43,491 bases of DNA from Rikenellaceae bacterium (GCA_022777205.1 JALFGP010000026.1:1-43491); one strand, 5' to 3'; counted from the stretch's first letter, positions 7,571 to 15,087 are shown. Numbers and translations are program-made. The notes: a model not told the origin generated them from the letters alone.

Positions 7571-7601
7571 AATATATCCTCCATTATTAATTTGTTAAAC
7601 T

Positions 7602-8081
7602 TTATGCTACCATATTAACTCCCAGATTGCCTTCAAAAAATCCCGCTGTGAGCACACGATTATCGTTAGGGCTAATCTCACATTTCTTCACTCTTTTAGC
7701 GAAGCCCTTATTTCTCATCACACCCCTTTTCAGAAGGTAAGAACGGATAGCATCACCCCATATCTTTCTAACTTCACCCAAATCAGACTTCATATTACTA
7801 TGGATATACAAACAAGCATTTGTATCATCGTTAATGCTGTGAAGTGATATACCAACTCCGAAATCAAATTCTGCAACGGAAAATCTGTCATATACATATG
7901 CAGCATTACCGTTCTTTACACAATTGATGCATACATCACACATATTTTCAAGCATCTCTCTGATAGAGTTTGGGTTGTGAGTGAAAATTGGAATAACATC
8001 ACCATTAACAACTGCTGAACCTACAATATTCATCGCTGTTTTGCCTGTTGCAGCATTTGATTTTGCAATATTTTTATTCAT
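7602..8081 (-). CDS. Hypothetical protein, 159 aa
   Basis: This is the first gene of a four-gene minus-strand unit, about 270 nt downstream of a TATATTTG promoter. The N-terminus is polar and Ala/Asn-rich. A Cys-containing helix lies at about residues 42-58 (ENMCDVCINCVKNG), with three Cys in eight residues, but no complete zinc motif is evident. A basic region near residue 120-135 (KRGVMRNKGFAKRVKKCE) could contact nucleic acid. I do not recognise a family. Neighbours give no function beyond membership of the mobile element. Confidence 0.72.
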   Translation of the reverse strand: MNKNIAKSNAATGKTAMNIVGSAVVNGDVIPIFTHNPNSIREMLENMCDVCINCVKNGNAAYVYDRFSVAEFDFGVGISLHSINDDTNACLYIHSNMKSDLGEVRKIWGDAIRSYLLKRGVMRNKGFAKRVKKCEISPNDNRVLTAGFFEGNLGVNMVA

Positions 8082-8369
8082 AAAGTTTTATACGGTTCGC
8101 CTATACACCATAAGGTTCTAAAAAGTTTTAATTTCGTTTGGGCGTAGTTCTCCCTGTCAGCAAGATGTAGTTCTCCCTGTCGGGGCTATTCAGCCCAGAG
8201 TCCAATAATCGTATGTTTGGTGATTGCTTCTGCGGGTTGCGATATACCCATAGAACAGGTTTCGTCTCCAATAAATGGCTCGCGATCCATTTACCTTTTC
8301 ATTGTCGCCGACTTATCGCCTAATCGGTTTCAACGGAAGTCTTTCCCCCAATCTCTTAATACAAATATA
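8082..8369 (-). promoter_or_regulatory. Promoter and long structured 5' leader of the 8081-6196 operon
   Basis: On the minus strand TATATTTG (8362-8369) matches the -7 box. About 270 nt of leader then precede the ATG at 8081. The leader is richer in GC than its surroundings. On the plus strand GTAGTTCTCCCTGTC is repeated exactly at 8144-8158 and 8167-8181, and GGGCT-ATTC-AGCCC at 8183-8196 forms a hairpin. It also holds a 34-aa reading frame. It looks like a regulatory leader or a small structured RNA. Confidence 0.5.
8186..8290 (-). CDS. Possible leader peptide, 34 aa
   Basis: An ATG-to-TAG frame of 34 residues (MDREPFIGDETCSMG and on, ending GLWAE) lies inside the long leader described above. 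It begins about 65 nt after the predicted transcription start, and its stop codon sits in the GGGCT hairpin. I do not recognise it. It may be a regulatory leader peptide, or a chance frame in a structured RNA. Confidence 0.3.
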   Translation of the reverse strand: MDREPFIGDETCSMGISQPAEAITKHTIIGLWAE

Positions 8370-8444
8370 ATTAAAAGATATGGGAAATCCAAATAATTTA
8401 TGAAAAAACTATTGCATAATTGAAAAATATTTTATATGAGGACA

Positions 8445-8479
8445 AGCAAAATAAAACCACCCTCTTTTGAAGGATGGTC
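8445..8479 (-). terminator. Terminator of the 265-aa gene (copy A)
   Basis: Read on the minus strand, ACCATCCTT and GAGGGTGGT form a 9-bp stem with G-T pairs and loop CAAAA, followed by TTTATTTT. A 24-bp identical copy lies at 9360-9383, at the other end of the same gene. Confidence 0.8.
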
Positions 8480-8516
8480 TTTTGTTATGAAGAAAGTTAT
8501 ATGTATTGAAAGGTGG

Positions 8517-9314
8517 CTATTCCTCTTCTTCGGGTTCTACTCCTCTTTCGTGTTCGTCTATAAAGGAGTGGATATAATCCTCCCTAACATTCACATAGTC
8601 CTTCACCGACTTGACTTTATTAAATGGTTTCTTCCTGTTTTTCTGGTTCTCCTCCTTGATGAAATCTTCAAATCTCAATAGATTATCCAGTTTTCTGTTC
8701 TCTCCAAGACCGAGAGCATCCGCATAGTCTTTCGGAACATTAAGCATAAACATAGGTGTATCGCTCGCAGGTTCCCTAAACGACAGTCCATCTGTCCCGC
8801 CAATCATTTTCCTACCGTCATATCTCACATCAACGATATACTCCTCGTTTGTAATTGGGTCGTTGATAGTGATTATTTCCAACAGGGCTTCGTCAAATGT
8901 ATCCCGATCGCCGACTTCAATAATATACTCGTAGATGGTATTCTCATTATCAAACACATCGGCACTCACAAGGGTAAGACCATCACCGTCATTGGCATCC
9001 TCAATAGCATTCAATATAGGATGGGTTAGGGCAGATAGCACATTCGCATCCTTCTTCATTATCTTACCCTTTTTATCTCCCAACTCATAGTAAATATCGC
9101 CATTCGTTCTGATAGCAACTCCAATATCTTCGCAATCAAATGTCTCATAGTCTCTGATTATATCTAGTTTGCTGTCGTTAGGATAAAGGGACTTCTTCTT
9201 ATCGTCCCACCTCCACGCATTCGCTTTCAGCAGGTCGTCATCAGAGAATGTTACTTTGGAGACTTGATATCTAATTCGCTGTCCTGCAACTTTCACCTTT
9301 AATACACTATTCAT
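8517..9314 (-). CDS. Hypothetical protein, 265 aa
   Basis: This acidic soluble protein is not recognised. It has a beta-rich N-terminal half (VLKVKVAGQRIRYQVSKVTF near residues 5-24), a central region with DANDGDGLTL and EVGDRDTFDEA, and a charged C-terminal helix ending in four or five Glu. No catalytic motif stands out. Identical hairpin terminators lie before and after the gene, so it is a single-gene transcription unit. The palindrome at 9317-9333 sits directly before the ATG and contains a TATTTG-like -7 half, which would give an almost leaderless mRNA. Confidence 0.75.
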   Translation of the reverse strand: MNSVLKVKVAGQRIRYQVSKVTFSDDDLLKANAWRWDDKKKSLYPNDSKLDIIRDYETFDCEDIGVAIRTNGDIYYELGDKKGKIMKKDANVLSALTHPILNAIEDANDGDGLTLVSADVFDNENTIYEYIIEVGDRDTFDEALLEIITINDPITNEEYIVDVRYDGRKMIGGTDGLSFREPASDTPMFMLNVPKDYADALGLGENRKLDNLLRFEDFIKEENQKNRKKPFNKVKSVKDYVNVREDYIHSFIDEHERGVEPEEEE

Positions 9315-9316
9315 AG

Positions 9317-9333
9317 CAAATAATAATTATTAT
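9317..9333. repeat. AAATAATAATTATTAT palindrome (copy 3 of 3)
   Basis: This copy begins 3 bp upstream of the start codon of the 265-aa gene on the minus strand. It shares 15 of 16 core bases with the copies at 2273 and 6055. The position suggests an operator or core-promoter function. Confidence 0.5.
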
Positions 9334-9349
9334 ATAATGTATTTATGTG

Positions 9350-9383
9350 CCAAGAAAAGACCACCCTCTTTTGAAGGATGGTC
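9350..9383 (-). terminator. Terminator (copy B) of a short minus-strand transcript
   Basis: The hairpin is identical over 24 bp to the one at 8456-8479 and is followed on the minus strand by TTTTCTT. It would end transcription from the 9543-9406 region before the 265-aa gene. Confidence 0.75.
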
Positions 9384-9405
9384 AAATCTGGAAAAATGGA
9401 TAGTA

Positions 9406-9543
9406 TTATAAGGGATTGTTTTCCTGCAAGCCCCTTCTATTGATATCACACGAAATGAACCATTTGCGAACCTTGTTAGGGAGGCTCCCGTTAAGGTATT
9501 TATGGTGGGTGGCTGGCGGACTGCACTCAACACCTATTTTCAT
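9406..9543 (-). CDS. Possible 45-aa protein or small RNA
   Basis: A 45-residue frame (MKIGVECSPPATHHKY and on, ending ENNPL) precedes a strong minus-strand terminator by 23 bp. No family is recognised. Basic and aromatic residues follow a Pro/His-rich start. The overlapping longer frame at 9330-9533 runs through the terminator and is less likely. The region may instead be a noncoding RNA of about 190 nt, since several short inverted repeats are present. The terminator shows that something is transcribed here. Confidence 0.35.
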   Translation of the reverse strand: MKIGVECSPPATHHKYLNGSLPNKVRKWFISCDINRRGLQENNPL

Positions 9544-9603
9544 AATTTGTTATATTTAATGTAAGTCAAACTAAAACAATTTATAATTCACGAAATAAAA
9601 GAG

Positions 9604-9660
9604 ACTGAACGACTTAAATCCCGCCACCACATTAGGGAGAAATGTCGTTCAGTTTTTTTT
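9604..9660 (+). terminator. Terminator-type hairpin with conserved 30-nt loop (copy 1)
   Basis: ACTGAACGAC (9604-9613) and GTCGTTCAGT (9644-9653) form a perfect 10-bp stem, followed by a T run to 9660. The loop contains CCGCCACCACATTAGGGAGA, which recurs nearly unchanged in the loop of the hairpin at 9765-9824. Confidence 0.8.
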
Positions 9661-9764
9661 CGCACATGACATAAATAATCATATAAAAGGAAAATTCTTT
9701 GTTATTTTTTATATGTCAATTGATTGTGGTGGGTTGATTGACAGATATAAATGAAAATAGATAC

Positions 9765-9824
9765 AGACTGTGCTGTTGAAATCCCACCACCACATTAGGG
9801 AGAGTAAGCGGTTCAGTCTTTTTT
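9765..9824 (+). promoter_or_regulatory. Attenuator-like hairpin before the replication gene (copy 2)
   Basis: AGACTGTGCTG (9765-9775) pairs with CGGTTCAGTCT (9809-9819) with wobbles and one mismatch, followed by TTTTTTG. It ends 12 bp before the ATG at 9836. The loop holds CCACCACCACATTAGGGAGA, matching copy 1. Upstream GTGGTGGG (9726-9733) is complementary to loop CCCACCAC (9783-9790), which could form a competing antiterminator. Confidence 0.6.
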
Positions 9825-9835
9825 GTTTTAGTAAG

Positions 9836-12667
9836 ATGGATAGTAGATTGTTTGATTTTGATTATGAAGTCTATGGAAATGAAAGACTGTTCTACCTGAA
9901 CGAAGTATTAGAGGTAGTAGATGGTAGTGATGCTGGTCCAATATTGAAGGACAGGCACTACGAGATGATGATGGTAAAGAACCGTATCACTGTGCTTAAT
10001 AAAGCAGAGTGTGGTAATGGCGGAACCAGCGGTATTGTTGATTATATAAAAAGACACAACACTGGTGGATTAATTCTTGTCCCTAATGTGAGTATCTCTA
10101 AGGGTAAGGAAGTGAAGTATAAGGATGACCCTGATATCTGCTGTGTATATGGTGGTGTTGATAAGATAAATTGGGAGGCGAAGATTGTCATAGCGACTTA
10201 TGACCAGTTTAAGAGATTGCTTGCTAATCTCCGTGATTTCGGATTTGCTGGTGATATATTCAGTAATGAGTTCTGGCAAGGTAGAGCGATATTCGTGGAT
10301 GAATACCACAAGTTGGTAGATGAGAGTAAGTTCAGAGGCATTATGGCTGAACTGACCGAACTGATTATCAAGACCGACTTATCTATTACATTGATGTCAG
10401 CGACCCCACACTATGGTTATATTGATGCTCTGCGTAAGGTGCTTCGTGATACAAAGGAACTGATATCAATTAATGTAGTGTATAAGGATAGGCGTATGAC
10501 CAAGCGTATGAGTATATATTCGCCCAAAAAGAGTGAGTTGGAGAGATTGGTCAAGATGTTCATTAACATGAACCAGCAGATATACATATTCTATAACAAT
10601 GTAGCGAAGATAACCAAGATACTGAACGCGATAGGAACGGATGACTGTGAGATATTGTGCTCTGAATCTAAAAAGAAGGACTGTGGCAAATACTATTCAA
10701 AGAGTTATAACCCAGAGAAGAAGGTGCATTTTCTGACGAGTGCTTACTTCACAGGACACGATATTGATGGCATGGTAGATAAGGTAATCATCATAGGTGG
10801 TAATTCAACAGTGAGAGGTGCTATCAGTATGCGTGATATCAAGCAGATATTGGGTAGATTCAGGGAGTATTGTGGTGAGAGTATGAGTAATATCCATCTT
10901 ATGTATGTTAAGGAGAAGAAGAACGATGCAGAGTATCGGTCATTGATGGATATGTTAAAAATGAGTGAAGATAAACTGAAAGCATTCGGAGATAACTGGA
11001 TAATGAACGCTGCGTGTATTGAGGAGAAATTGAAGAATATGTATTGCCATGATGCATTGGAGAGTTTGGAGTATTGGAGTTCGGTAGAGAAACTGATTAA
11101 GAAGTTGAGAAATAACGGGTATGTGGTGGATACATTGGTGGAAAATGGCAAGCAGACAATGAAACCAAAACCAATAGGAGAACTACCTGATTATACAGTA
11201 GAACGCAATATGTCGTATAGAGTAGCATTTACAAAGGTTGCTAACGGAGAAGATGTAAGTTGGAAGGAATATGTGCGTGTGAATAAGATTAAGGACTACA
11301 TTGCAAAGTATGGAGTTAAGAGGAACAGGGACGGTGAGATAGATGTCCCTGCAAGGGATACTGTATTTAATTTAGTGGATATTGATGAAGTGTTAGAGGG
11401 TAGAAAGAACAAGACTGCAATAGAAGAAATGAGCGATAAGGATAGATTTATTTCTTTTGGATTTGTTGATGGCGGTGTCTATAAGGCAAGTTATCTAATG
11501 AATTGTTTGAAATACATAAAGGAGAATTATCCAGAGGTGCTATCAGGTGAGTTGGACTATGGACTACTACCTCTCTATATGAAGGATGTGTTTGGGTGTT
11601 TGATGTTCTGTTGGAAGGTAGGCAATAAAGACTCTGCTCACCAATGGTGTATTATTGGAGGGGATGCATTTGATTTTACTAATAAACATACCAAAAATAT
11701 CCTTTCTTCGGACACTAATATATATATAGAACAACTGTCCGATAAAAGGATAGATTTGGTATATGAACCGATAAAGGTCAGTTATGGAACAGGAATAAAG
11801 GCAGATGGACACCGTCATGCAAGAACCATTAAATTGAATAATCTCCCACCGATGATACCATCACTTGCAGGTATCCCTTTATATGATTGGGTGAATAAGG
11901 ATAAAGGAGTTCGCTTATATCAGGTGAAGAGCAATAAATCTGACAGCGAACGATGGAGTGATATAAAGAACTATGAGCAGTTGCAGATTAGTGAGTTTTA
12001 TAAGGATACCACTAATGAGTATAGGCATAACAATAGTGAGGTCAATGAGATTGGTTGTTTAATTATTGATATTGACGATAGTTTGTCGTTCAAGGAGTTC
12101 AAAAATCTATATGGTGGCTGGAAGTGGTTAGCGTATCCGACCATCTCTAACACCGAAAGCAACTGGAATAAGTTCAGAGTGATTATCCCGTTAGCACACC
12201 CCGTAAGGATTGAGGGAGATTATAACTTGAAAGTCCTGAAAGCACTTCGCTCATCCTTCTGTGCTTATGAGGATATGTGTCATGGTTTGGGTAGTTATGT
12301 TAATCTGGATGACTGGCGTGAGAAATATATCAACGAAGGTGATGTATATAGCATTGAGCAGAGTGAAGTGGATTTGCTTCAATATTTGATTTCTGTTGCG
12401 TGTGATTATACCAAGAAGAAGTTTGATATGAGCGAGGTTATGGTGGGAGATGTCAGCAGCAGAAGATGGTGGAGCCTTGATAAGGCAATTAAGTTATATG
12501 AAGAAGCGGTAGCCTCACCTATGGAGGGAGCACGCCATGCTGCATCTTTCAAGATTAAGAACAATTTGTCCGAAGAGGATTGCAGTAAGTTTGAGGATTG
12601 GTTGTGGGAACATTATCCAACAGCAGTGAAGAAGCACTGGAAAACACACAAGAGAATTGCGAGTTAG
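9836..12667 (+). CDS. SF2 helicase-like / primase-like replication protein, 943 aa
   Basis: The N-terminal 400 residues follow the SF2 helicase plan: a degenerate motif I CGNGGTS at about 59-65 in which the usual lysine is absent, DEYH at 155-158 (motif II), MSATP at 187-191 (motif III) and QILGRFREY at about 337-345 (motif VI). The C-terminal third contains LIIDIDDSLS at about 740-750 and FRVIIPLAHP at about 779-788, a pattern seen in archaeo-eukaryotic-type primases of phages and mobile elements. A helicase-primase for element replication is the best reading. I chose ATG 9836 because the earlier in-frame start at 9770 lies inside the attenuator hairpin. It is the largest gene of the element. 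Confidence 0.75.
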   Translation: MDSRLFDFDYEVYGNERLFYLNEVLEVVDGSDAGPILKDRHYEMMMVKNRITVLNKAECGNGGTSGIVDYIKRHNTGGLILVPNVSISKGKEVKYKDDPDICCVYGGVDKINWEAKIVIATYDQFKRLLANLRDFGFAGDIFSNEFWQGRAIFVDEYHKLVDESKFRGIMAELTELIIKTDLSITLMSATPHYGYIDALRKVLRDTKELISINVVYKDRRMTKRMSIYSPKKSELERLVKMFINMNQQIYIFYNNVAKITKILNAIGTDDCEILCSESKKKDCGKYYSKSYNPEKKVHFLTSAYFTGHDIDGMVDKVIIIGGNSTVRGAISMRDIKQILGRFREYCGESMSNIHLMYVKEKKNDAEYRSLMDMLKMSEDKLKAFGDNWIMNAACIEEKLKNMYCHDALESLEYWSSVEKLIKKLRNNGYVVDTLVENGKQTMKPKPIGELPDYTVERNMSYRVAFTKVANGEDVSWKEYVRVNKIKDYIAKYGVKRNRDGEIDVPARDTVFNLVDIDEVLEGRKNKTAIEEMSDKDRFISFGFVDGGVYKASYLMNCLKYIKENYPEVLSGELDYGLLPLYMKDVFGCLMFCWKVGNKDSAHQWCIIGGDAFDFTNKHTKNILSSDTNIYIEQLSDKRIDLVYEPIKVSYGTGIKADGHRHARTIKLNNLPPMIPSLAGIPLYDWVNKDKGVRLYQVKSNKSDSERWSDIKNYEQLQISEFYKDTTNEYRHNNSEVNEIGCLIIDIDDSLSFKEFKNLYGGWKWLAYPTISNTESNWNKFRVIIPLAHPVRIEGDYNLKVLKALRSSFCAYEDMCHGLGSYVNLDDWREKYINEGDVYSIEQSEVDLLQYLISVACDYTKKKFDMSEVMVGDVSSRRWWSLDKAIKLYEEAVASPMEGARHAASFKIKNNLSEEDCSKFEDWLWEHYPTAVKKHWKTHKRIAS

Positions 12668-12750
12668 CAATTGAGTCAAAAACACGGGGCTATCTCCCCT
12701 TACAGATATTCTTTATCACTACCTACTCCGATTTGCGAAGATGGCGTTCA

Positions 12751-12770
12751 AAAAAAATAATTATTTTTTT
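12751..12770. terminator. AT-rich perfect palindrome after the replication gene
   Basis: A7-TAATTA-T7 is a perfect 20-bp palindrome followed by further T (12771-12779). It may be a weak bidirectional terminator. The remaining gap to 12843 shows no gene. Confidence 0.4.
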
Positions 12771-12842
12771 TATTTTTTATGCTTAATCCATCTACTTGCG
12801 GGATACCATGCACTCCCATAAATACTTATATATAATAATACA

Positions 12843-13427
12843 ATGGAAGATATGGATACACAATTAAAGAGAGATGATTTATGCTATCAGATTTTATTCA
12901 ACACACCGCTTTGGGATTCGGATGACACATACATTTATGGGTTTAGGATAAAGGTCAGTGAGGCAAAAAACTACACAGAGAAACTGCTACTTGAATACAT
13001 CGTGGAGCATGTATTTGGAAAATTATTATTCAAGAATATACATCACGGTTCATTTAAGGGATACTTGGATAGAACATGGATAGACCTTGAAGGCAATGAA
13101 TATAGTTATGGCAATCAAACAAGGCAATACTGCTACGATGCTACGGTAGAGAATATGATGAATTTTAGGTGTGATACGGTGTATGCTTCTTGCAAGAACA
13201 AGGATGGAGAGGACTACTGGATAACCGACGCGACAGAGTATTTTCATTTGAAAGCAAAGATGGACGCTGATGACCATAAGCAAGGTAAAAACCAATGGAT
13301 GGAGAATTACTACCGAATACAGAACAGAAGGATGGTGCTGTCAAAGATAACTGCTAATAAGGACGAAAACCTTGATTACGATATACAGGAGTTAATCATG
13401 TCAGAATGGACTGTTGTTAAAGGATAA
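12843..13427 (+). CDS. Hypothetical protein, 194 aa
   Basis: I do not recognise this protein. It is soluble and acidic with many Tyr and Asp. It has a helical segment at about residues 38-62, a central beta region (WIDLEGNEYSYG near 78-89) and CKNKDGEDYWITDATEYF near 118-135. The phrase C-x-KDKDG/C-KNKDGE vaguely recalls the 261-aa protein at 6196-6981, but I would not claim homology. It stands alone between the replication gene and a strong terminator at 13583. Confidence 0.72.
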   Translation: MEDMDTQLKRDDLCYQILFNTPLWDSDDTYIYGFRIKVSEAKNYTEKLLLEYIVEHVFGKLLFKNIHHGSFKGYLDRTWIDLEGNEYSYGNQTRQYCYDATVENMMNFRCDTVYASCKNKDGEDYWITDATEYFHLKAKMDADDHKQGKNQWMENYYRIQNRRMVLSKITANKDENLDYDIQELIMSEWTVVKG

Positions 13428-13582
13428 TGTGGGTATTTAGTAAATGTGGATGTCCAAAAGTTAGGACAATGCAGGTATAATAGGGGTCATACAGAATGGA
13501 GCAAATACACCCTATTTGCATAACTTATTAACCCTCAATGACATAGATTATATAATTCTCAAAATTATAACTTTCTCTTATA

Positions 13583-13616
13583 GGGGTGTTGCTGTGAAGC
13601 GACACCCTTAATTTTT
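13583..13616 (+). terminator. Intrinsic terminator after the 194-aa gene
   Basis: GGGTGTTGC (13584-13592) and GCGACACCC (13599-13607) form a 9-bp stem with one G-T pair, followed by TTAATTTTT. Confidence 0.8.
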
Positions 13617-13753
13617 GTCCCATACCCCTTACTTCTCCTGACAGCCCCCTACCTACCCCACCCTGCATTATTTTGATAGCACCCCCAAGTCATTTTAATT
13701 AAAAATATTAAATATAAGTGTCTGAGGGCCAATGAATTACAATTCTTTTTACT

Positions 13754-13761
13754 TACCTTTG
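13754..13761 (+). promoter_or_regulatory. -7 box before the 63-aa gene
   Basis: TACCTTTG matches TAnnTTTG and lies 43 bp before the ATG at 13804. It excludes the upstream in-frame ATG at 13732 as the start. Confidence 0.6.
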
Positions 13762-13803
13762 CATAACAAAAAAGTTATATCGTTTATCAGTCAAAATAAT
13801 ACG

Positions 13804-13995
13804 ATGGATAGCACCCTCATACCTGACACCAAGTATCTCTTCGCCGAATGCATAACGGACGGAGCCTTGGATGGTATGAACGAAAAACGACGGACAGAAA
13901 TAATTCATTGTATTACGAAATACCTAGACGACTTGTTGAAGGATTATCACCCCGCCGATAGCGACCGAAAAAACACGCGAAAAGTATCAAAATAA
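13804..13995 (+). CDS. Small hypothetical protein, 63 aa
   Basis: The start MDSTLIPDTKYLF is chosen because it follows a good -7 box and an upstream iteron-like repeat. The protein is short and mainly helical, with a basic C-terminal tail (DRKNTRKVSK) that could bind DNA. I recognise no family. Iteron-like repeats lie on both sides, and the stop codon is within the first copy of the downstream cluster. A regulator binding these repeats is possible but unproven. Confidence 0.55.
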   Translation: MDSTLIPDTKYLFAECITDGALDGMNEKRRTEIIHCITKYLDDLLKDYHPADSDRKNTRKVSK

Positions 13996-14103
13996 TGAGG
14001 GTTGTCAAAATAATGGGAAAGTATCAAAATAATCTTATGTAGAGATAAATTGATAGTTGCTATCCAATCAGACACCGAATGCAAAATAACTTAAAAGATT
14101 AAA

Positions 14104-14754
14104 ATGATAGAAATGGAAGAAAGAACAAAAGTTGTAATCTATGCAAGAGTGAGCACTTACGCACAGGACTATACCCGTCAGATAACAGAACTGCGTAAGT
14201 ATGCAAAGAAGCAGAACTACGAAATCGTGAAGGAGTTCTCCGAGAAGATATCGGGAGGCAAGAAGGTCGAGGAGAGAACGGCGATAAAAGAGATGTTGGA
14301 TTTCGTTAAGTTCAATAAGGTAGATAAGGTCTTGATATATGAATGTAGCCGCCTATCCCGCCGCCAACTTGACTTCCTGTCAATCATAGAACAACTGACA
14401 GAAGCAGGAGTAAGCCTCTACATCTTGCAGAATGGGCTGGAAACTCTCTTACCAGACGGCAAGCCGAACCCGATAGCGACCCTTTGTTTTGGCATAATCG
14501 CAGAGTTTAACACCTTGGAGAAAAATCTCATCAGGGCGAGGATGGCAAGCGGTTATGAACACCATAGAGCATCTGGCGGACGCGTCGGTAGAAAAGAGGG
14601 ATATAGGAAGAGCGAGGAGGAATACCGTATGACATACGAAAGGGAGATTTCATTGCTTAAAAAAGGCAACACCCTTAAAGATGTGAAATCCATCACGGGC
14701 ACATCCATTAACACATTGAGGAAACTTAGAGAGAAGTATGTATGGCTAACATAG
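14104..14754 (+). CDS. Serine recombinase (resolvase/invertase family)
   Basis: The 216-aa protein has the resolvase catalytic domain. YARVST at 13-18 holds the nucleophilic Ser17. CSRLSRR near 81-87 carries the conserved arginines, with Cys-Ser before RLSR where the family usually has Asp. AEFNTLEKNLIRAR near 137-150 starts the long E helix. A C-terminal helix-turn-helix (NTLKDVKSITGTSINTLRKL) binds DNA. The size fits small resolvases or invertases rather than large serine integrases. It may resolve element dimers or invert a segment; the repeats directly upstream are candidate sites. ATG 14113 is an alternative start. Confidence 0.92.
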   Translation: MIEMEERTKVVIYARVSTYAQDYTRQITELRKYAKKQNYEIVKEFSEKISGGKKVEERTAIKEMLDFVKFNKVDKVLIYECSRLSRRQLDFLSIIEQLTEAGVSLYILQNGLETLLPDGKPNPIATLCFGIIAEFNTLEKNLIRARMASGYEHHRASGGRVGRKEGYRKSEEEYRMTYEREISLLKKGNTLKDVKSITGTSINTLRKLREKYVWLT

Positions 14755-14927
14755 AACGCATCAAATTTGTCTATCACTGTTGCGGACTTGCAGCAGCGAT
14801 AGAAGTTGCTATCAAGTTTGTCGTTATTGATATAGTATCAATTCTGGCGTTTGCTGGGTATTGTCTCACGCTCCCATTTCAGTTTTTCTGGCTGTTATAT
14901 AGAAGGGTTCGGGACGGTAGATTATAG
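14742..14927 (+). CDS. Small putative membrane protein, 61 aa
   Basis: The frame begins inside the end of the serine recombinase gene (13-bp overlap) and encodes a largely hydrophobic protein. Residues 15-53 form one long or two short membrane segments (VAIKFVVIDIVSILAFAG, then LTLPFQFFWLLY), followed by the basic tail RRVRDGRL. I recognise no family. Small membrane proteins of this kind in mobile elements include holins, toxins and exclusion factors, but nothing here allows a choice. It may not be expressed. Confidence 0.45.
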   Translation: MANIERIKFVYHCCGLAAAIEVAIKFVVIDIVSILAFAGYCLTLPFQFFWLLYRRVRDGRL

Positions 14928-14960
14928 AGTGATTTTTAGGGACAAAAAAGTTCATTTGAA

Positions 14961-14982
14961 GGTGCATTTTATGTGCATTTTT
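14961..14982. promoter_or_regulatory. Tandem GGTGCATTTT / GTGCATTTTT before the excisionase gene
   Basis: Two repeats sit just before the TATATTTA near-consensus -7 box at 15007-15014. Their reverse complement (AAATGCACC) matches repeats at the right end (16784-16792, 16832-16840). The integrase or excisionase may bind here and control its own expression. Confidence 0.45.
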
Positions 14983-15087
14983 CGTTCAATTTTTTTATTT
15001 TTTTGTTATATTTATTATAAAGGAAATCAATTGGTTAGCCTTGTTGGAGGTGGTTGATTTTCAATTAACTTTTAAATAATTTATATA

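Larger units (their letters stand above)
13667..14033. repeat. Iteron-like repeats TATCAAAATAAT
   Basis: TATCAAAATAAT occurs at 13985-13996 and 14022-14033 and, as TGTCAAAATAAT, at 14003-14014; starts are 18 and 19 bp apart. A further copy lies at 13789-13800 (AGTCAAAATAAT) and an inverted exact copy at 13667-13678. The repeats surround the 63-aa gene and precede the serine recombinase. They could be replication iterons, a recombination site or operators. Confidence 0.6.

Noticed and set aside
8436..8681. 81-aa plus-strand hydrophobic frame
   Set aside because: It lies antisense to the end of the 265-aa gene and across its terminator.
9330..9533. 67-aa minus-strand frame
   Set aside because: It runs through a strong terminator and has no supported start; the 45-aa frame or an RNA is more likely.
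9604..9824. CRISPR-like or retron-like reading of the two repeated hairpins
   Set aside because: There are only two copies with different stems and T tracts, no spacers, no cas genes and no reverse transcriptase nearby.
10744..11151. 135-aa minus-strand frame within the replication gene
   Set aside because: It is antisense to well-supported coding sequence and shows no family features.
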